A stretch of 64,000 nt of DNA from Romanomermis culicivorax. Lineage: Eukaryota > Nematoda > Enoplea > Mermithida > Mermithidae. Location: positions 2,170,001-2,234,000 of the forward strand of contig CAWUHX010000010.1 of assembly GCA_963922205.1 (NCBI GenBank), given 5' to 3'. Below the pieces are notes generated by a model. It had not been told where the DNA came from. It saw only the letters and a program-made list of their open reading frames with translations, and made no database searches. Shown here piece by piece: positions 45,401 through 60,400 of the stretch (position 1 is the stretch's first letter; the number at the start of each line of letters is the position of its first letter). The position numbers were made by a program, and so were the translations under genes.

Positions 45401-48400
45401 TTTGCACGCTTGCGTAGCAATGGGCATACCGCCTACCAACAAACAAAACATTGACAATAACCCGTCTTTGACCTCAAATTCGGCTACGGCGGTGGCGGCG
45501 ACGACGGCATCGGCTACAACTACGGTTACACCATGTTCAACTGCGACCGGTTTAGAATCAAGCGGAGCGGTGGCTACGCGTGCAATCTACGATGCCAAAT
45601 GGGAGCACATGATTTCCGGTGCAAGGGCGTAAGTAATTTGTCAACCTCTGATAAAAACGGCAATGCACAAAACAGCACAGGAGTAAAGTGAATGAAAGAT
45701 TTTTTTAAGAGGTTGTAATACTAAGGCAAATATAAACTATACAAGAATTCCGGCAAATTTCATTTCCAAAATGGTAAACAATATTGTTAATTATTCAGCG
45801 AAAGAGGCATCTGCCATGTATTTTTCATGGAACTTGCAGCATACCAACGAAGCAACATATGAAATGACAGAACTCAGAATCAACCAAGGGTCCGAAAATC
45901 AATCACGGATCCACGATAACTAGATAAACTTCATCGGATTATCTGGCTCCGGCCAGGCTCAAGTATTTTTGGTTTGTCCCCTGTTTGATTGGTTCTTTTG
46001 TTGGTTATTATAAAATCCTGTCATTTCAATTTATTGTTTGTCCCTTTTAAATCACGTTGAAACTGTTCACACAAAATATAATCTGGTGCTGAAATGTATC
46101 TGCTGCAGTCGTTTGTTACCAAGTTGCATTGAGCTGGAGTCTATTGTCCAGGTATGGGGCCGAAAACCAACTAGAGAATATTAGAAATGAAAATGTCTTC
46201 CTTTTTTCCCTTTTCGTCTTTCTGTTTCTGTTTCGCTTCATTTTCTTTGTTTCTTTTCCTTTTTACACCATGAAAGCCCCGGAGGGGCCCGGAACACTCT
46301 CCCAGCAATGATTGAGAAGATGACGAAGAAAAATGGGCACGAGAGAGAAGAGAGAGTCGTCATAAAAATGAAAATGATTCTGTAGTAACAATTTTTCTTA
46401 ACAAAGCATACTTGATTCCAGAGAATTGACATTAAAACTTTAAAAAGTGCTGTCTAAGCAAATAATTTCGCATATTTGACTTATATAGGTTGAAGAATAT
46501 GCTGCTTGGATGTTAGAAGACCTTTCAAAGACCTTCCTTTTCGTTTTCAAGAACAAAAAATTTCTATTCCACCCCCGTCCTGACTCACCCCCAACAGAAT
46601 TTCTGTGCTGTGCATGTATGGTGAGAAACATGAACTATACAAAAACCATCGGCCTATCGACCTATACCGGAAAAATCAAATAATCGGCTGATGGCCGGTA
46701 CAAGGATTTTTTGCCTATTACTTTTTGAACTTTTTCCATAAGTTTATATGGCATGCAACTTACAATTTTTTTACGTTTGTCATTCATCTTCATCATTCAT
46801 GCATACGGCCATAGTTTCCAGTGTATGAGAAAGTTTATAATTTACAATATCGGTTATTTATTTTACAAAAATTGCATGGCTTGTGACTATTTTACATTAA
46901 ATTTATGTTCCCGTTGGGTTTATTGTTTTTGTTTCAAGAAAGTTCATAGCCTGTGCTTGTTTATACCCTGTCAAATGATGCTGATGTCCAGGTCTGTAGG
47001 CAGGGGGGGGGGTGGGGGCCATGGCCCTCCGAAATGTTTCAGCTGTTTAAAATAGGTAAAGATAACCTTTGGTTTTTGTTTTCCTCAAGAAAAATTCGAG
47101 TCAGAAATGCCAATTTTACAGTAAATTAAGTTTAAAAAATGTGTGACGCCCCTCGAAAAAAATTCTTGGCTGCAGGCCTGCTGATGTCTGATCTCTTTCT
47201 GGGTTAAACAATATACAAGTTGCTAATGATAAACTAACAGAAAATTTGCAATTTAATAAAAAATGGAATTTGAAGTGGAAAATATGTGGTGTAGTGTAAG
47301 TAGTCCTCTGAACTCAAAAAGACAAAAATCTCCCTCGACTGATGAAGACATATATTCGTTCACACTTATACTAGCATATTCTGTCCTATAATTTGCACAT
47401 AGTCTCAAAGAAATTTTCATTCATTTGAATTTTGTTGTCATATCATGTTCTCGTATTATTGCACTTATATTAAATTTTAGATGATCTTCTTTGTATTATA
47501 CCGAAATTTTGACCAACAGCAAACTTTGTATGAAATCTTCAGCATGTGGTAAATCTATGTCATGCTCATACTCCGCGTGCATATATGATCGCCGTGCTGA
47601 TTTCAAGGAACAATATTTCGGAATAATATCCTCTATTTCTACTATTAGATTTTCTGAACGCTTTCTGGGGTAGTTTCATTCCGTAAATCATTGTTATTGT
47701 GTACGAGCCTCTTTCTACACGAACAAAGATCTGTAAAAAATTTTTTTTGTACTTTGTAATCCAAAGAAGTCTTTAGTAATTACCAACCGAAAATGTTTGT
47801 CTGGTACGATTAAACACTTGCTTGCCTTGAACGAATTAAGATCTCTCGAGGAAAGTCTTCTGGTAAAAGTAGAATCTGAATCGGAAAATAGTAAAATCAC
47901 AATAAGTGGAAAGTGTAATCATATTTAGTTATAGTTTCTTCGGTTCTCAACAGATTTTGGTCTGCATATTAATAGTTGAATGAGAAATGCTTTAAAAATG
48001 ATGATGGATTGAGTTTCATTATGAAATGAAGTAAGGTTTCGGCGCACTATTCTATAACGTGACTTAAAGATCACATATTTCTAGTCTACGCATACAGAAT
48101 GTATCGGTATCCGAGACATCACTAATAAATAAATTACTAGAATAATTCTTCGATAACTTAGTTGAAAAAATTTTGTGCAGTCAGGTAACATTCGAAGATA
48201 TCGTTCAATTGGCCGCCAGACCAGTCCGTTGGGGTGACGTTCAGCAACAAGCGTCGACCGGTGGTCAGCAACCTCCCGCCTATCGTCTCTTTGATTTATC
48301 GTCTCCTTCCGCAGCCGGATCCTTTGGAGGACCTTCTCCTGGTTGGTCTACAGACTCCAACGTCGCCGGTAAGCTGAATTATGCGATTTGTGAACTTAGC

Positions 48401-51400
48401 ATAAATTTGAAGTGTCGAATAATTTCATCTTTTACTGCCTTTTTAAGACACGATTTCTGAGAGGTTCTACCTTGCCCATGATAAGATGAAAAATAATAAT
48501 ATCTCAAAAAGATATAATTTGTGTAGTTTTGTGCGCTGTTTCATGGTATTATTTGTTTTTCGCTTGAAAACGAAAGTCACACCGCTACACTATGCCCAAT
48601 TTTGAAAATTGTTGTATTTTTGGCGTTTTTCAGTGGTCTTGCTAGCCAAGCAATATTTCAGGGTCGGATTGATCTCATTCAATAAATGAATATTTGCTTT
48701 ATACAAGAGACAATAAGCTACCTTTTGATGTCATATTTACAGTAAATAATTGCATTACTACACTTTTTCAGAATGTTAAAAGTGTCGAAAATGAGCCTTC
48801 AAAATTCGAAAAATTTTGTTTATGGACACCACCGAGCACCTTCCCATCAGATTCCGCGAGAATTTTATTATCTTATTGTATAGCTAATGCATGATTTTGT
48901 ACCGTTTGGGGAGCTGCACAGCTCTGAAGAAGACATAAGCATGGAAATCACTCAGAATTCACTGCATTTTCCAGGTGTTCCTTGTGTATATATATACCAC
49001 ATGTGATACGCTTATTATCTGTATTATAGAATTATTAAATAACTAGCGGATAATAGTTTGATTCACTAACTGTTTCACAAATGAACATTTTACACTGTGC
49101 AAAAATGTTTAAATTGTCGAAAATGAGAAGCAAAAAAAATTTCTCTTCAGGGCAGTGTTTTTTTTTTGTACTTGGCCCATTTGTACTGGTACAAACGACC
49201 TCTCAAAAACCGTTTGTACTCCAAAATTTGCGAAAAATTGCTGAAAAAAGGGTTCATTGTTATAAAATGCAACAAACGTGCTGTGAAATATGAATACGTT
49301 GGCTATTTCCACAAGACACATAAGAAGGCTACAAATTCAGACACATAAAACATTTGATCATGAGGCACATAACATGCACTAGTGAAATACTCCACAAAAA
49401 GCTTTTATTATTACGCCACAGCTGCTAGTTTGTCGTTTTCGATGTGGACGCATAACAAACAAGTCCTACAAAGTCCATTGATACTGAATACTGACAGCTG
49501 TTGAGTAATAAAAAATTTTTTTGTCCGTCCAAAAATTTTCGTTTGTATTGGTACAAACGAAGCCCAAATTTTCGCTTGTACTCTGGACCGTCTCGTTTGT
49601 AAAGTACAAAAAAACACTGCTTCAGGGGCACTCCCGAGCACCTTCAGTAATGACGCCGTTGAATATTTAAAAAAAATATATTATTACGCTTTATTTCATA
49701 CATTCCTAGAGTAGCTTTCAATGTAACATCATCGTTACCGCGCACCGTTTTGGGAGCGGTAGAGATTTCCACACACTGAACTGTCATTCAAATATTTTTT
49801 TAAACTGGATAAATGTCCAACCAAGTAAGTTATGGGAAAACAGGATGCTTCTCTGCCTAATACATAAGAAGAAAAAATCTGGCTCGAAGTCCTGATAAAT
49901 TTTCATTGATCCTGGTTTGATGGTTGCTGATTGAAGTATCTCAAATGAATAATCGGAAATATTCAATAAATTTCAGAAATCGAGTGGTCATTTAAAATTC
50001 ATCAACAGGAAAACGACAGAAGTTATCCAGATGCCCTTTGCTGCATTCGAAAGGCACTGCAATCTACTATCGTTTTGTCTATTTTTGTGTGGTTGACATC
50101 ACAAAGTGTGAAACAGTGCCTCCAACTATAGAGTACTCTCTCACAGAAGGCCAGAGCCGCGTAGCCGACATTTCATTTTGTAACATTGAATTCGTAGCTC
50201 CGATTTTTTTCAATCAAATTCCTGAAGAGAGGAATTTTTGTTACAACTCCTCTGCGGCATCTTGTTGCCCAACCATTGTAAATTGATCGATGGAATTTTA
50301 CCAGCGATTCGACTCACATCTTGTCTTTTTATTCACCTAATCTGAACGTTTTCAATGTTTCCTGCATTCCGTTAAATAACTTATTTAGTGGAATTAATCA
50401 GCATTTGTACCGACTTTCATAATGTGCATACACCTACAACTTCCAAAACGGTGCATTAATCTGATTAAAATTTTATCTCAATGTTTTGTACATTGATGGC
50501 TACAGAAATGAAGAAAAAATGCTGCGGAAACATGTCCAAAATAGGTTCCAAATGACTTTTTTATTTTATTTCGGCTTACCTTTTGACACTTTAAACAGCA
50601 TAAAAATGTAAAGTAAGAGATTGAATTACTTTTTTATATCTGAATATAGAGTATTGTCTTCTGAATGTAATATATTTGGCTACAGAGTAACGCCTTTTCT
50701 GAGCTGTGATATTTCGGTGAAAAATGTAAAAATTCTAAACCTTGGGGGTACTGTTGCTATGCGAATATTGACTTTTATGCGAAATTAACGTTGCCACGAT
50801 ACTCAGCGTGTAAAACTAATCAAAATATCTTATTTTCAGATATTACTGATTTTCAAGCAGTTCAATGGAACAGAAGGTCGAATCTCTCAGAAATCGCGTC
50901 TTTAACACTCTTCCTCCATATTTTTCAGTATCATTTTAATGTTCAGGCGATAACATCAACGCTTGTCCCATTTCGATCCAGTTCGACGAAAATACGCCTA
51001 TGAAAGCCAAAATTATATCAGATGTTAAAGAACGGCAGATAAATGCGCAAAAAATATTGAAAGCTTTGTGTGAGCGGCCAACAATGGCGCCATTTTTGAC
51101 GGAATTACTCGTTTCGCAGTGAGTTAGTAATTCTCAGTAGAATTTTATTTGAAAGTCATCCTTCCTTTCCACAACTTGTTTCAGCATTGAGTTTTCGTTA
51201 AAAAATGTTTTTTCATAGTGGATACTGCATGCATGCAATAATAAAACTACGAAGATAACTAAGAAAGTGTATATAACGGGAATCTCCCTTCATAAATCGT
51301 CGACCGGCTGAATATTTTCGTTCGAAAATAAAAATTTTAAATAGAGAAACATCTATAATGTTAAGTTTTTGTGCCTAGTCGATAAAAATATGTAAGAACT

Positions 51401-54400
51401 TCAATTGATGTTCTGGCCACAATCACCGATTTTGAACCACGTTCGCTTCTTTTCAGGCGATAGTCATGAACTTTTCTCTTTATCATCCTCTTTCTCCTAA
51501 AGTTTAGACGACCTTGACTCCATGCCTAAAAATCCTATCGATTCACTTGGAACTCCAAGCTGTGTTGCATATATTACATACATATATATAAATAAAACTT
51601 TCTCGAGCCAATTTTTTCTTTCTTCACTTTCAAGGAATCAAGATGGTATGACACCATTTTTGTACGCTGTTGACAAACGCATGTACTCGGCAGCCATTCA
51701 TTTGTGGGATACGGCGCGCTTGCTATCGCAAGCTTTGGGTAACAAGGAAAGTTTTTACAAGACGATTTGCCCGCCGGATTTAAATCCAGACGATTCGCCT
51801 TTGTTCTTACTCTGTTATAATGATACGTGCAGTTTCACGTGGACCGGCGACGAGCACATAAATCAGGCTAGTATTTGGTTTTTCGAACATATACATTGTC
51901 TTAATTTCTTTGATAATACAACAAAGTTTTCAGTTTTCAATGGAGAAACAATCCAAATCTGTATTTTAGGACATTTTTGAATGCCGACCTTGCGGTCTAG
52001 TGGGTGCACTTTGTTGTTGTACTGAATGTGCATTCACTTGCCACAAAAACCATCAATGCAGGCTGAAACACACTGCACCCACGGCTTATTGCGATTGTTG
52101 GGAAAAACGCAAATGCAAAGCGCTAATATCGGGCAACCAAGCTTTACGTTTCGAACTATTTACGAGAATTTTGTGCGAAACTGATCTCGTTACGAAGTCC
52201 AATAAAAGGTAATAGTATACTTTTTTGTTTTTTGGCCCGATTAATGCTAACTTTCACTCTAAGAGGCGAGCATGCTTTACTATTTCTTATGCGGACCGTT
52301 GGTCGACAAACAACCGAACAGCGTCAGCATAGGTCGTCGAGATCCCGCGGCGCTCAAAAAACATCGGATATTGGTGAGATTTGAACATCTAATAGCAAGA
52401 TTGCACATTCTCTAAAGTCTGTTATGAATCGCTGTTGTTACTCAAGGAATTGGCTTCTCGTTGTTCCTTTTTCAGTAGATAAACGAAAAAACACGCGCAT
52501 AATCACTCCTTCAGCTTGACGGAGTGGAAAGATGGGATCTGGCAGACTGGCACACTGTTTTTTTTCTACGAACTTTTTTCCACAAATGTGGAAAGAGGTC
52601 AAATTTTTTTCACATGTGGAAAAATTTTTTTTCGTCTTAAAATCCTCGTTTTTTCGCTTGAAAATGCTCATAAACACTTTATTTAAGTGTTTTTGAGCTT
52701 TTTAAAGCATTCCGATAATCATTCTGATCATATATCTCAAAAACTAGATTTAAATTTTGTGTTCATAAATCGTAATTTCTAGAAATTTATCATTCGAAAA
52801 ATTTTAAAACCATTATTTGTTCATAACCTTTCATAAATTTGGCCGAAAAGCTATGAGTCAGAAGGGTAGAAATTTTCCAAAAATACTTCCATGAAGCTTT
52901 TGAATTCAATTTACGTTAATAGAGGAACAAACGCTTCAAAAAGTTTAGAAAGTTGACGTGTTGATCTTTCTCAAAAAATTTATGAAGGAAAAAATGCGGA
53001 TATCGTCGTTAAATATGAAGATATAATATTCAAGATTGCCAATTAAACATACGTTTAAGATGATGAAAACTATTAAAGATTAAATGATAAGTGAAGGTAG
53101 ACATGTTAAAAGCCGCGCCTGAGCTCGGTAATAAATAAAAATGATTATTAAAGTTATAACCGGCACAAAGCGCCGGAAAATGTTGAGATTTGGACCTTCT
53201 GAAATGCACCAAAATGCATCTTTTCAATATGAAAACCCCAAATTTTTCCTTCACATTTGTGGAAAGACCTCAAGAATTTTTTCCACATTCCAGATTTTTT
53301 TCCACATTATAGTGCAAATATGGGAAAAAAACAGTGGACTGGCAGCGGAGGAAGCCGTTATCCGGTCAAGCTTGAGGGGAGGAGGTCCGTTGAAGAACAT
53401 TATGTCGGAATTTTCTTCTAGGAAAGCAAAATAATTTGGCAAAATGCAATAATGTTGGTCTTGTTATTAATAATTTACATAAAATCGACGTTTACTAATA
53501 ATTCCCCGTCTAAAATTTCTTTAAACCATTTATGTTCATGAGGTAAGGGTTATCATTGTTACATGTGATGTGGCCAACCAAGGGAGAGATGATGTCTGGG
53601 ATTGGGCAGTCGCCATTACAGATAGTCTTGTGCTTGAAGATTTTCTGAAGTCAGTAATAATCACATGTATTTCAATCTTTGGTATTTTTGTCATTCATAG
53701 AACGTTGTTTTGGCTTACTACAGTAAATTTGGATGTTCTGAATTTGCTTAATCGTTATTCGTTATGAATCTTGGGACTTATGTGCTCAAGTCCGGCCTTT
53801 TTCAGATCCCGAAATGCCGGAACACGATCTGGAACCGCCTCGCTTTGCTCGAAAAGCTTTGGAGAAAATGTTAACCGATTGGTTAGCCATCAAAAGCCTC
53901 CTTTCTTTGGGTTGTCGGGCTAAACAACAGCAAAATTCGACGCCTGTTTACGAAGATGAATTCGCTCTAATTTCTCAAAGTAGTGTTACTCAGCTTGATC
54001 GGTTTTCTTACGTCCTCGTCGCCAAATGTCCAAGCGATGTGAGTCAATACTACATTTGTGATTGTTTTCAGTTTGCTTATACTCTCGATTTTATATATGA
54101 AATAATCTTGACAATTTGTCATTTTACGACATTGAGTTGGATTAGTGTTTATCCAATTTTAGATTACTTTTGAACGGATTATTTTTGAAAAATTTTATTT
54201 CTTCCTACATTGCCATAGAAGTTACTTGTATGCAATAAATTCGAAAATAAGACACATTTCAACACTGACTAGGGGATTACCACCCTCTTCCAAGGCCCAC
54301 TATTCTCTCGCCGAGGTCCAATTTTTTCATTTCTCGCCTGACATCAGATGTAACGGGGGGGGGGGAATCCCAACCCAAAATGTGATCTTCTCTCCCACCC

Positions 54401-57400
54401 ACCAGAGATGTATACTGCCAAGTCATAGAAATCTAGAACAGAAGTGGTCGTTTCTATCACCTACCCACAACCATTAAAATCATGCGAATCAAAATCCCAG
54501 ATTTTGAAGCCATTACGTGTCTACCTGAAATCTACTGTAATGTCACTGTCAACTGACGCAAGAATGATGTTTTGAACGAAATTATATAGGACAAAGAATG
54601 TACTAAATTGATCTGAAAATCATCTCGATCAAAAAGTATTGCCTGGCTAGGCATTGTCTTCCATTTAATTGAATCTTCATTGAAATCGGCCATGCATTGT
54701 GGAGTAAGGATGTTACCCCTACCAGGCCTGGCGGATGCTCATTCACTAACCATGGATTTGGGCATATAAGTATTTGCTGCCTAAGTTTTTTGAACCAAAT
54801 GTGAGTTGCTAGTTGCTGCCAGTCTTTTTAATCCAGAAGCTGCTTTACTTGCACTTTTTTGACAGAAGCCCGGTTACTACTTATAAATTTTTGCCGTTTA
54901 AGCCTTCTCTGTCTTCTTTGACAAAACCAGTGAATATATTTACTACACAGACAGAATCCCAGTCTGCCGTCCTCATGACGACTGGCCATGCACAGGCATG
55001 TAGAAAACATTGAAATTCTTGGATTTTAAACGTTCAAGAACTTAATTTTCAGCTTCAGAAATGAGTGTCTGGTATATATACAAAAACCAGTAGAAAGCTC
55101 TTTTACGTACGCCAAAATTTTTGAACTGTGCAAAAAACATTGACATCACACAATGTTTACCGTTCTACAATTATCGGATACCTACGAATGTAACATTTGT
55201 GTCGATTTGCAATAGCTCTTGATTTTTCATACTCAGCTTTTGGATATCTTCCTCGGCACATTGACGAAAGAATTGCAACAACAATCCAATGATAAAGAAG
55301 CCGAACGTTTGATAGCTCGATTCGTTCGGTCCGTCGTTAGAATTTTCGCTATGCTAAATTTAGCTTTCAGTCCAACAGCGAATCGTAGCAGCAAAAAAAG
55401 GTATTTAACTCTGTTATAGGCTCAAATTCTTAGAGTGTTCCCTTAGCGCCTCGCACATTTGCATATTTGTTTGAATTAATGTAACGGATCATCACAGAAA
55501 TGTGATTATTTCAGTTCATCAACTTTTTTTAAACTACTTTGACTTTCTAATTATGAACGCTGAATAACTTGATCATTTGGTGAGCGATCAGTATTTTCTT
55601 ATTTCGATTACTCTTTTAGCTATTACAGTCAACCAATTTTAAAATGCCGGCGTGTTTTCCAAACGTTGATAAATTTTTCTGTCAAGGAAATGGCCGCCTT
55701 GGCCGACGGTATTTTAGCCCCCGTTCGATCGGGGTTTGCAAAACCCTCATTTCCGTTCATGCTAACATCGTCATCGACCGAGGCTAGTGAGGTAATTAAA
55801 CGTACACAAACCGTGAAAATAAAGTTTCAAATTCTAATAGAAGTTTGCGTCTTTTTTGTCAGCATTGAATTGACTTTCGGCTGTCGCTAAGATTTGCCTT
55901 TGTTCATCGTAAACTAAAATATGAAATTTCAATCTGGCTCGAAATTTGTTTTCGGCTTGTGTTGCTCTATTCCAAGATTTTCGGACCATAAATTCAATTT
56001 TTATAGATTTTCTGATGAATCTTTCTTTTTCATACCCCTAGATTATTGAGAAACTATTCTCGGCCGATCAGCCTTTGCCACTGCCATTAGAGAATCACGG
56101 CGACGTTGCCCAAACGTTTAAAAAAACATTCAAATCGTCGACCGTTTCGTTCAGTTTACGAGACGACAACAATGAAAATCAACCTGGCTCTAGTGGTGTC
56201 GGTAATGTAGCCCCGAGTCGTTCCAGATCATCAAGAAACGACGAAAGTAAAATAATACTGATATATGTGTCTACGTTAGTAACTTTGACGCTTTTATTTT
56301 TATCCTCAGATGAAAGTGATCAAGACGGTGATAGTGATTCGGATAGCGATTTTGACGACCATATGGCGGGCGCCGTGAATATAAGACGTACGACAGGCGA
56401 CGAAACGTTATCGTTGAGTAGCTCTGCTCGTCGAACTTTTGGTGGACTGACAAGAAGTACGGCCATTGCAAATTTCGCAGCTGCGGTAGCGGCCAGTGAT
56501 GCGGCAGCAACATCCGTTAGTGCGAATGAAGGAGATAGTAAGCTGCTTTTATTTTTCACATTTTTTTCCTTGTGCTGTAATGTTTACATCTTTTTCCTTG
56601 TGATGTAATGATCAAATTCAGTATCTTCCAAACTACATATATTAAATTTTTTCTTGACTCGTTGTTCTGGAAGTATTCTTGACCGCGACATATCAGCAAG
56701 CAAGCGAGATCTTTTTAACTAATGTTTGGCATTGCAGTATACATTACAAATTAATCAAGTTTTCCATTTCTTTTTCAACCCTCATATCATGAACCTGACC
56801 ATAATGTTCAGGGTAGTGGCTTGGTTATAATAAATGAGAATAGAAGCAATCAGAAACCACAATGCAGTTTATTCCTTTTGGGATATCTTGCATTTTCTCT
56901 CAATTTTTCATAGTTCCTTCGCACGACGTCAGACGAGGCGATGGATATTTGTATTCCGACGACGACAATGTATCATTGGAATCTGCTTTAAGTCGCGAAG
57001 AAGACGACGAAGACGATGAACGCGAGCGAACTTTCGACCGTACGAATGACGATGTTTTGAGTAGTATAGATTTCACAGCTCCGATTAATCAAGCCGGTCT
57101 TCAAGAAAATGCCAACGGACAGGTAATGTAAATACATCTTGGGGCAAATTATCTCCTATACGAGAAAAACTTGGAAAACTGAAAATTGTGATGTGTAAAA
57201 AGCCTTTCTCATTTCTGCTAACTTTTCGTACTGATTTTCGATTGCTAGTTAGATATAGATTTTTTTATTAATCACATGTGATATAAAAATCTTCTTATCA
57301 AAAATATGTTTAAACATTCTGCATTTATCACACCTGGACAAACTCTATCGGTTTATCTGGCACCAGTCAATCAGAAAAGTAGTTGGTTCCCTCATCGTTT

Positions 57401-60400
57401 TCGTTGCTGACAAAGTAGGCTAAATTAGGGTAGGAAATCGGATTTTAGTTGATATATCTCGTGGAAAATGGACACTATACAATCAAAGTTGATTTTACAG
57501 CATTTGAGAGTCTATACACAAGTGTTTTTTAGCGCGGCGCTAATAAACTTGGCACTGAGCTAATGGAAATTTTGTCACGCTAATAATTACTACAAATTCA
57601 GAAAAATTAGCGGCAGCGCTAATGGGTGTGCCGCTAAAAAACGCTGCTAGGAAATCAACATCAAATTGTTGAAGTTTAATTCTTTTTTTTATGCACTGTT
57701 AGCCTGCCATTCAACCAAATTAACCTAGACATTATGTAAATTTAGATCTAGATCTGCGAACTAGTTCTTCTAGTACCGACCTACACCCTCTTTAACCTAT
57801 TATCTGGAGATACAATGCTTTGCACGTACAACGTTCTTTCTTCGTTATACTTAAATCTTTAAACCTTTCGAGTATAAATTCTAATTTGGCTATGAAATAT
57901 TTTTTTGCCTAGAATTTCGCTTCGATAGCGGTCTCGATGTCACCGTCCGTCGTCGGAGGTACCGTTCCCAACCCGCCTGCTTCTGATCGTAACGACAATC
58001 GGACCGGTAATCTGGCCGAAATTTCTCTAATTGAAAATACGTCAGCTACGACGTCATCTCGCCGTAAACGGCGTCGTTTGTCGAGCATGGAAGACGCCGT
58101 AGCAGATGTTTTAGCCGAAGCAGTGAAAGCCAGCGCTGGCGAGGATAACGACGACGAAGATGAAGACGAAGCTGGTAAAGAGCGAAGAAAAAGGCTTAAT
58201 CTGTCAACTTTTAATCCAAAAATAAATATCTTGAGTTCTGTAAATCGGTAAATGAAAATTTTGAACGTTCCTGTTTGCTTATTTTTTATATTAGCAAACA
58301 TTTAAAAACACGATTTTTATTTAATCGATGGAATTTTTGTTTTTTCAACTTTAGATCCGGCAGATGAAGATGAAGACGAAGACGAACGGGACGAAGACGA
58401 CGGTGTTCGACCATTAGCTGCAACGGAAGAAGATGATTCTGAAATGTCGGATACGGACGATTTAGACGGTGATCAGACTAACGAAAGCGATTTTGACGGT
58501 GAGGCAAAATTTCTGCTGGTCAGATATGTAGCTCATCGTTGTCAGTTTTTAATGACGCAAGTCGTAATAATGTCGACTTTTCAGAAATTTAGTCTAGATG
58601 AATTTGCATTATATACCAGTAAAATTGCTAGACTTGGAATCACTATAGAAAATTTTACATCATCTGTATGAAAATACGGTAAACTGTTTGTGAGAGTTTT
58701 ATCTGTAGAGTGTATGGACCAGAAAGTCTCAAGATTTGTCATTTTTATTTCTCTAACGTCTGTGAGGATGCGTGTTCATAAGCTCAGGTGTGAATCTTTG
58801 TAGCTTAAATATTCTCTCGAGCAGTCGTAAAAAATAATATGCATCGTCCGTCACTACATACATGTAATTGGGTGTGAAGGATTGTTAGTCATATGGTGGC
58901 TTAAAAGGTTTTTTTAATCAAATACGATAAAAATAGTCATTCTCGAAGAAAAGTGGCTAAAAATAGAAATTTCTTGCGTAATGACTTCAACTTATGAGGC
59001 AAAAATTTTTAACTTTTTTCTCCAATGATATCATGCCTTAATTTTCACTAATGCAAATTCCTTTTTTGACTACCCCCAAACTTCGAAGCTGCGTTGCATG
59101 TATGCCTCGCTAGTCGCTACATATAATTTTTTGTCTCTATTCAACTTATGGACGACTGAAAAATTTGTAACTTTCTTTCGATTTGGCGTTTTTACACTTT
59201 AGAACGTTTCGTAGCAGCAAATACTTTGGCGCCACCAACTTTACGTTGGTCCATGCGACGTCTGACGCCTCGAGAAACTGTCTCCCGTTCTTCTGCCCCT
59301 GCGGCCACTGCTATTATTGGCGGCTCTGGAGTATCGACCCAGCCGCCTTCTGCCTCTATCCATAGTTAGTTTTGACCGTTTACTTAAAGTCTGTTGAACT
59401 TTCTATAAATTGAGTCTACGTGCGCTGAATGTGACGATTTAAAAAGTAGGTAGCCATCAAAGTCGATTTGTTAAAAGGAAATAACGCTGTAAATAAGACT
59501 AAAATCGGGAATCGGCGTAAAATTCTTAAATGATTTAAAATTGATGTTATTTGTTGAAGATTATTACAAAAAGACGGTTGAACGAGTAGAAAAGTAAAAA
59601 ATGAATGACACCTAACCAATTTTTTTTGGTAGTCTTACTTATGAACGTGGATGTAACGGAGCTCGTAAGTCTGTAGGGATCAGCAGAGTTTTCATTTTTT
59701 AGGTGGGTCATATGTAGCTTGAATAAAATTAATCGAAAATTTTCGCAATTTTTGCTTCATTAGGCCCGAAAACGGTTCGATAAATGCTTCTTTTTGGTCA
59801 AAAATTCTTAATTATGGAGCAGTGCGATGAAAAGTTGGCATTTTTGGTTATTTCTTGTTTAATGCATTCAGAAAACTTTTCGAATAAATCACTTTTTCTT
59901 TGCATTCATAATTCTGGTAAAACATGGCCAATTAAATCTCGAATGACTGCAAAGAATTTAAAGTTACATTCCACAGGCCTGATTCAAATGTGTATTGTTT
60001 AGCATCAATGTCATATTTAATTGATGTACCGGGGTAACTTGAGACAGTTTGAACGATCACGTTTTGTAAAAAGGGCATAACTTTTGAACTAGTTGTTCAA
60101 TTTAAATAATTTTTTGCTCGTTTTATAGATAAATGATGTGACTACTTGTGCTGAAAACCTGGTGGAATTTTTTCTATCGGGTCAGCACATTTTTTAAAAA
60201 TTAGTGGCTGTCTCAAGTTACCCCAGTATGGGGAAACTTGAGACAGCCAAATTTTTTTCGTTGTTTTGCAACTTTTCCCGCCTTGGGGTAACTTGAGACA
60301 CTGGATATGTTTTAAAAAAAGCTTTCTCTGTGACAAATATATGAAAATCAATAAAGGCACGATAATATGGCCGAGACTACATAAGACACCGACTAATAAT

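Noticed and set aside
50839-50946. Alternative start of UBR5 exon 20 at the AG near 50839
   Set aside because: It would join in phase at its 5' side but runs out of the conserved frame before the QKILKALCE block; the acceptor at 50945-50946 fits both sides.
51522-51980. Single 152-codon frame spanning UBR5 exon 21
   Set aside because: Only 51635-51866 is exon; the leading part is intron with a pyrimidine tract and the end runs past the GC donor into a stop.
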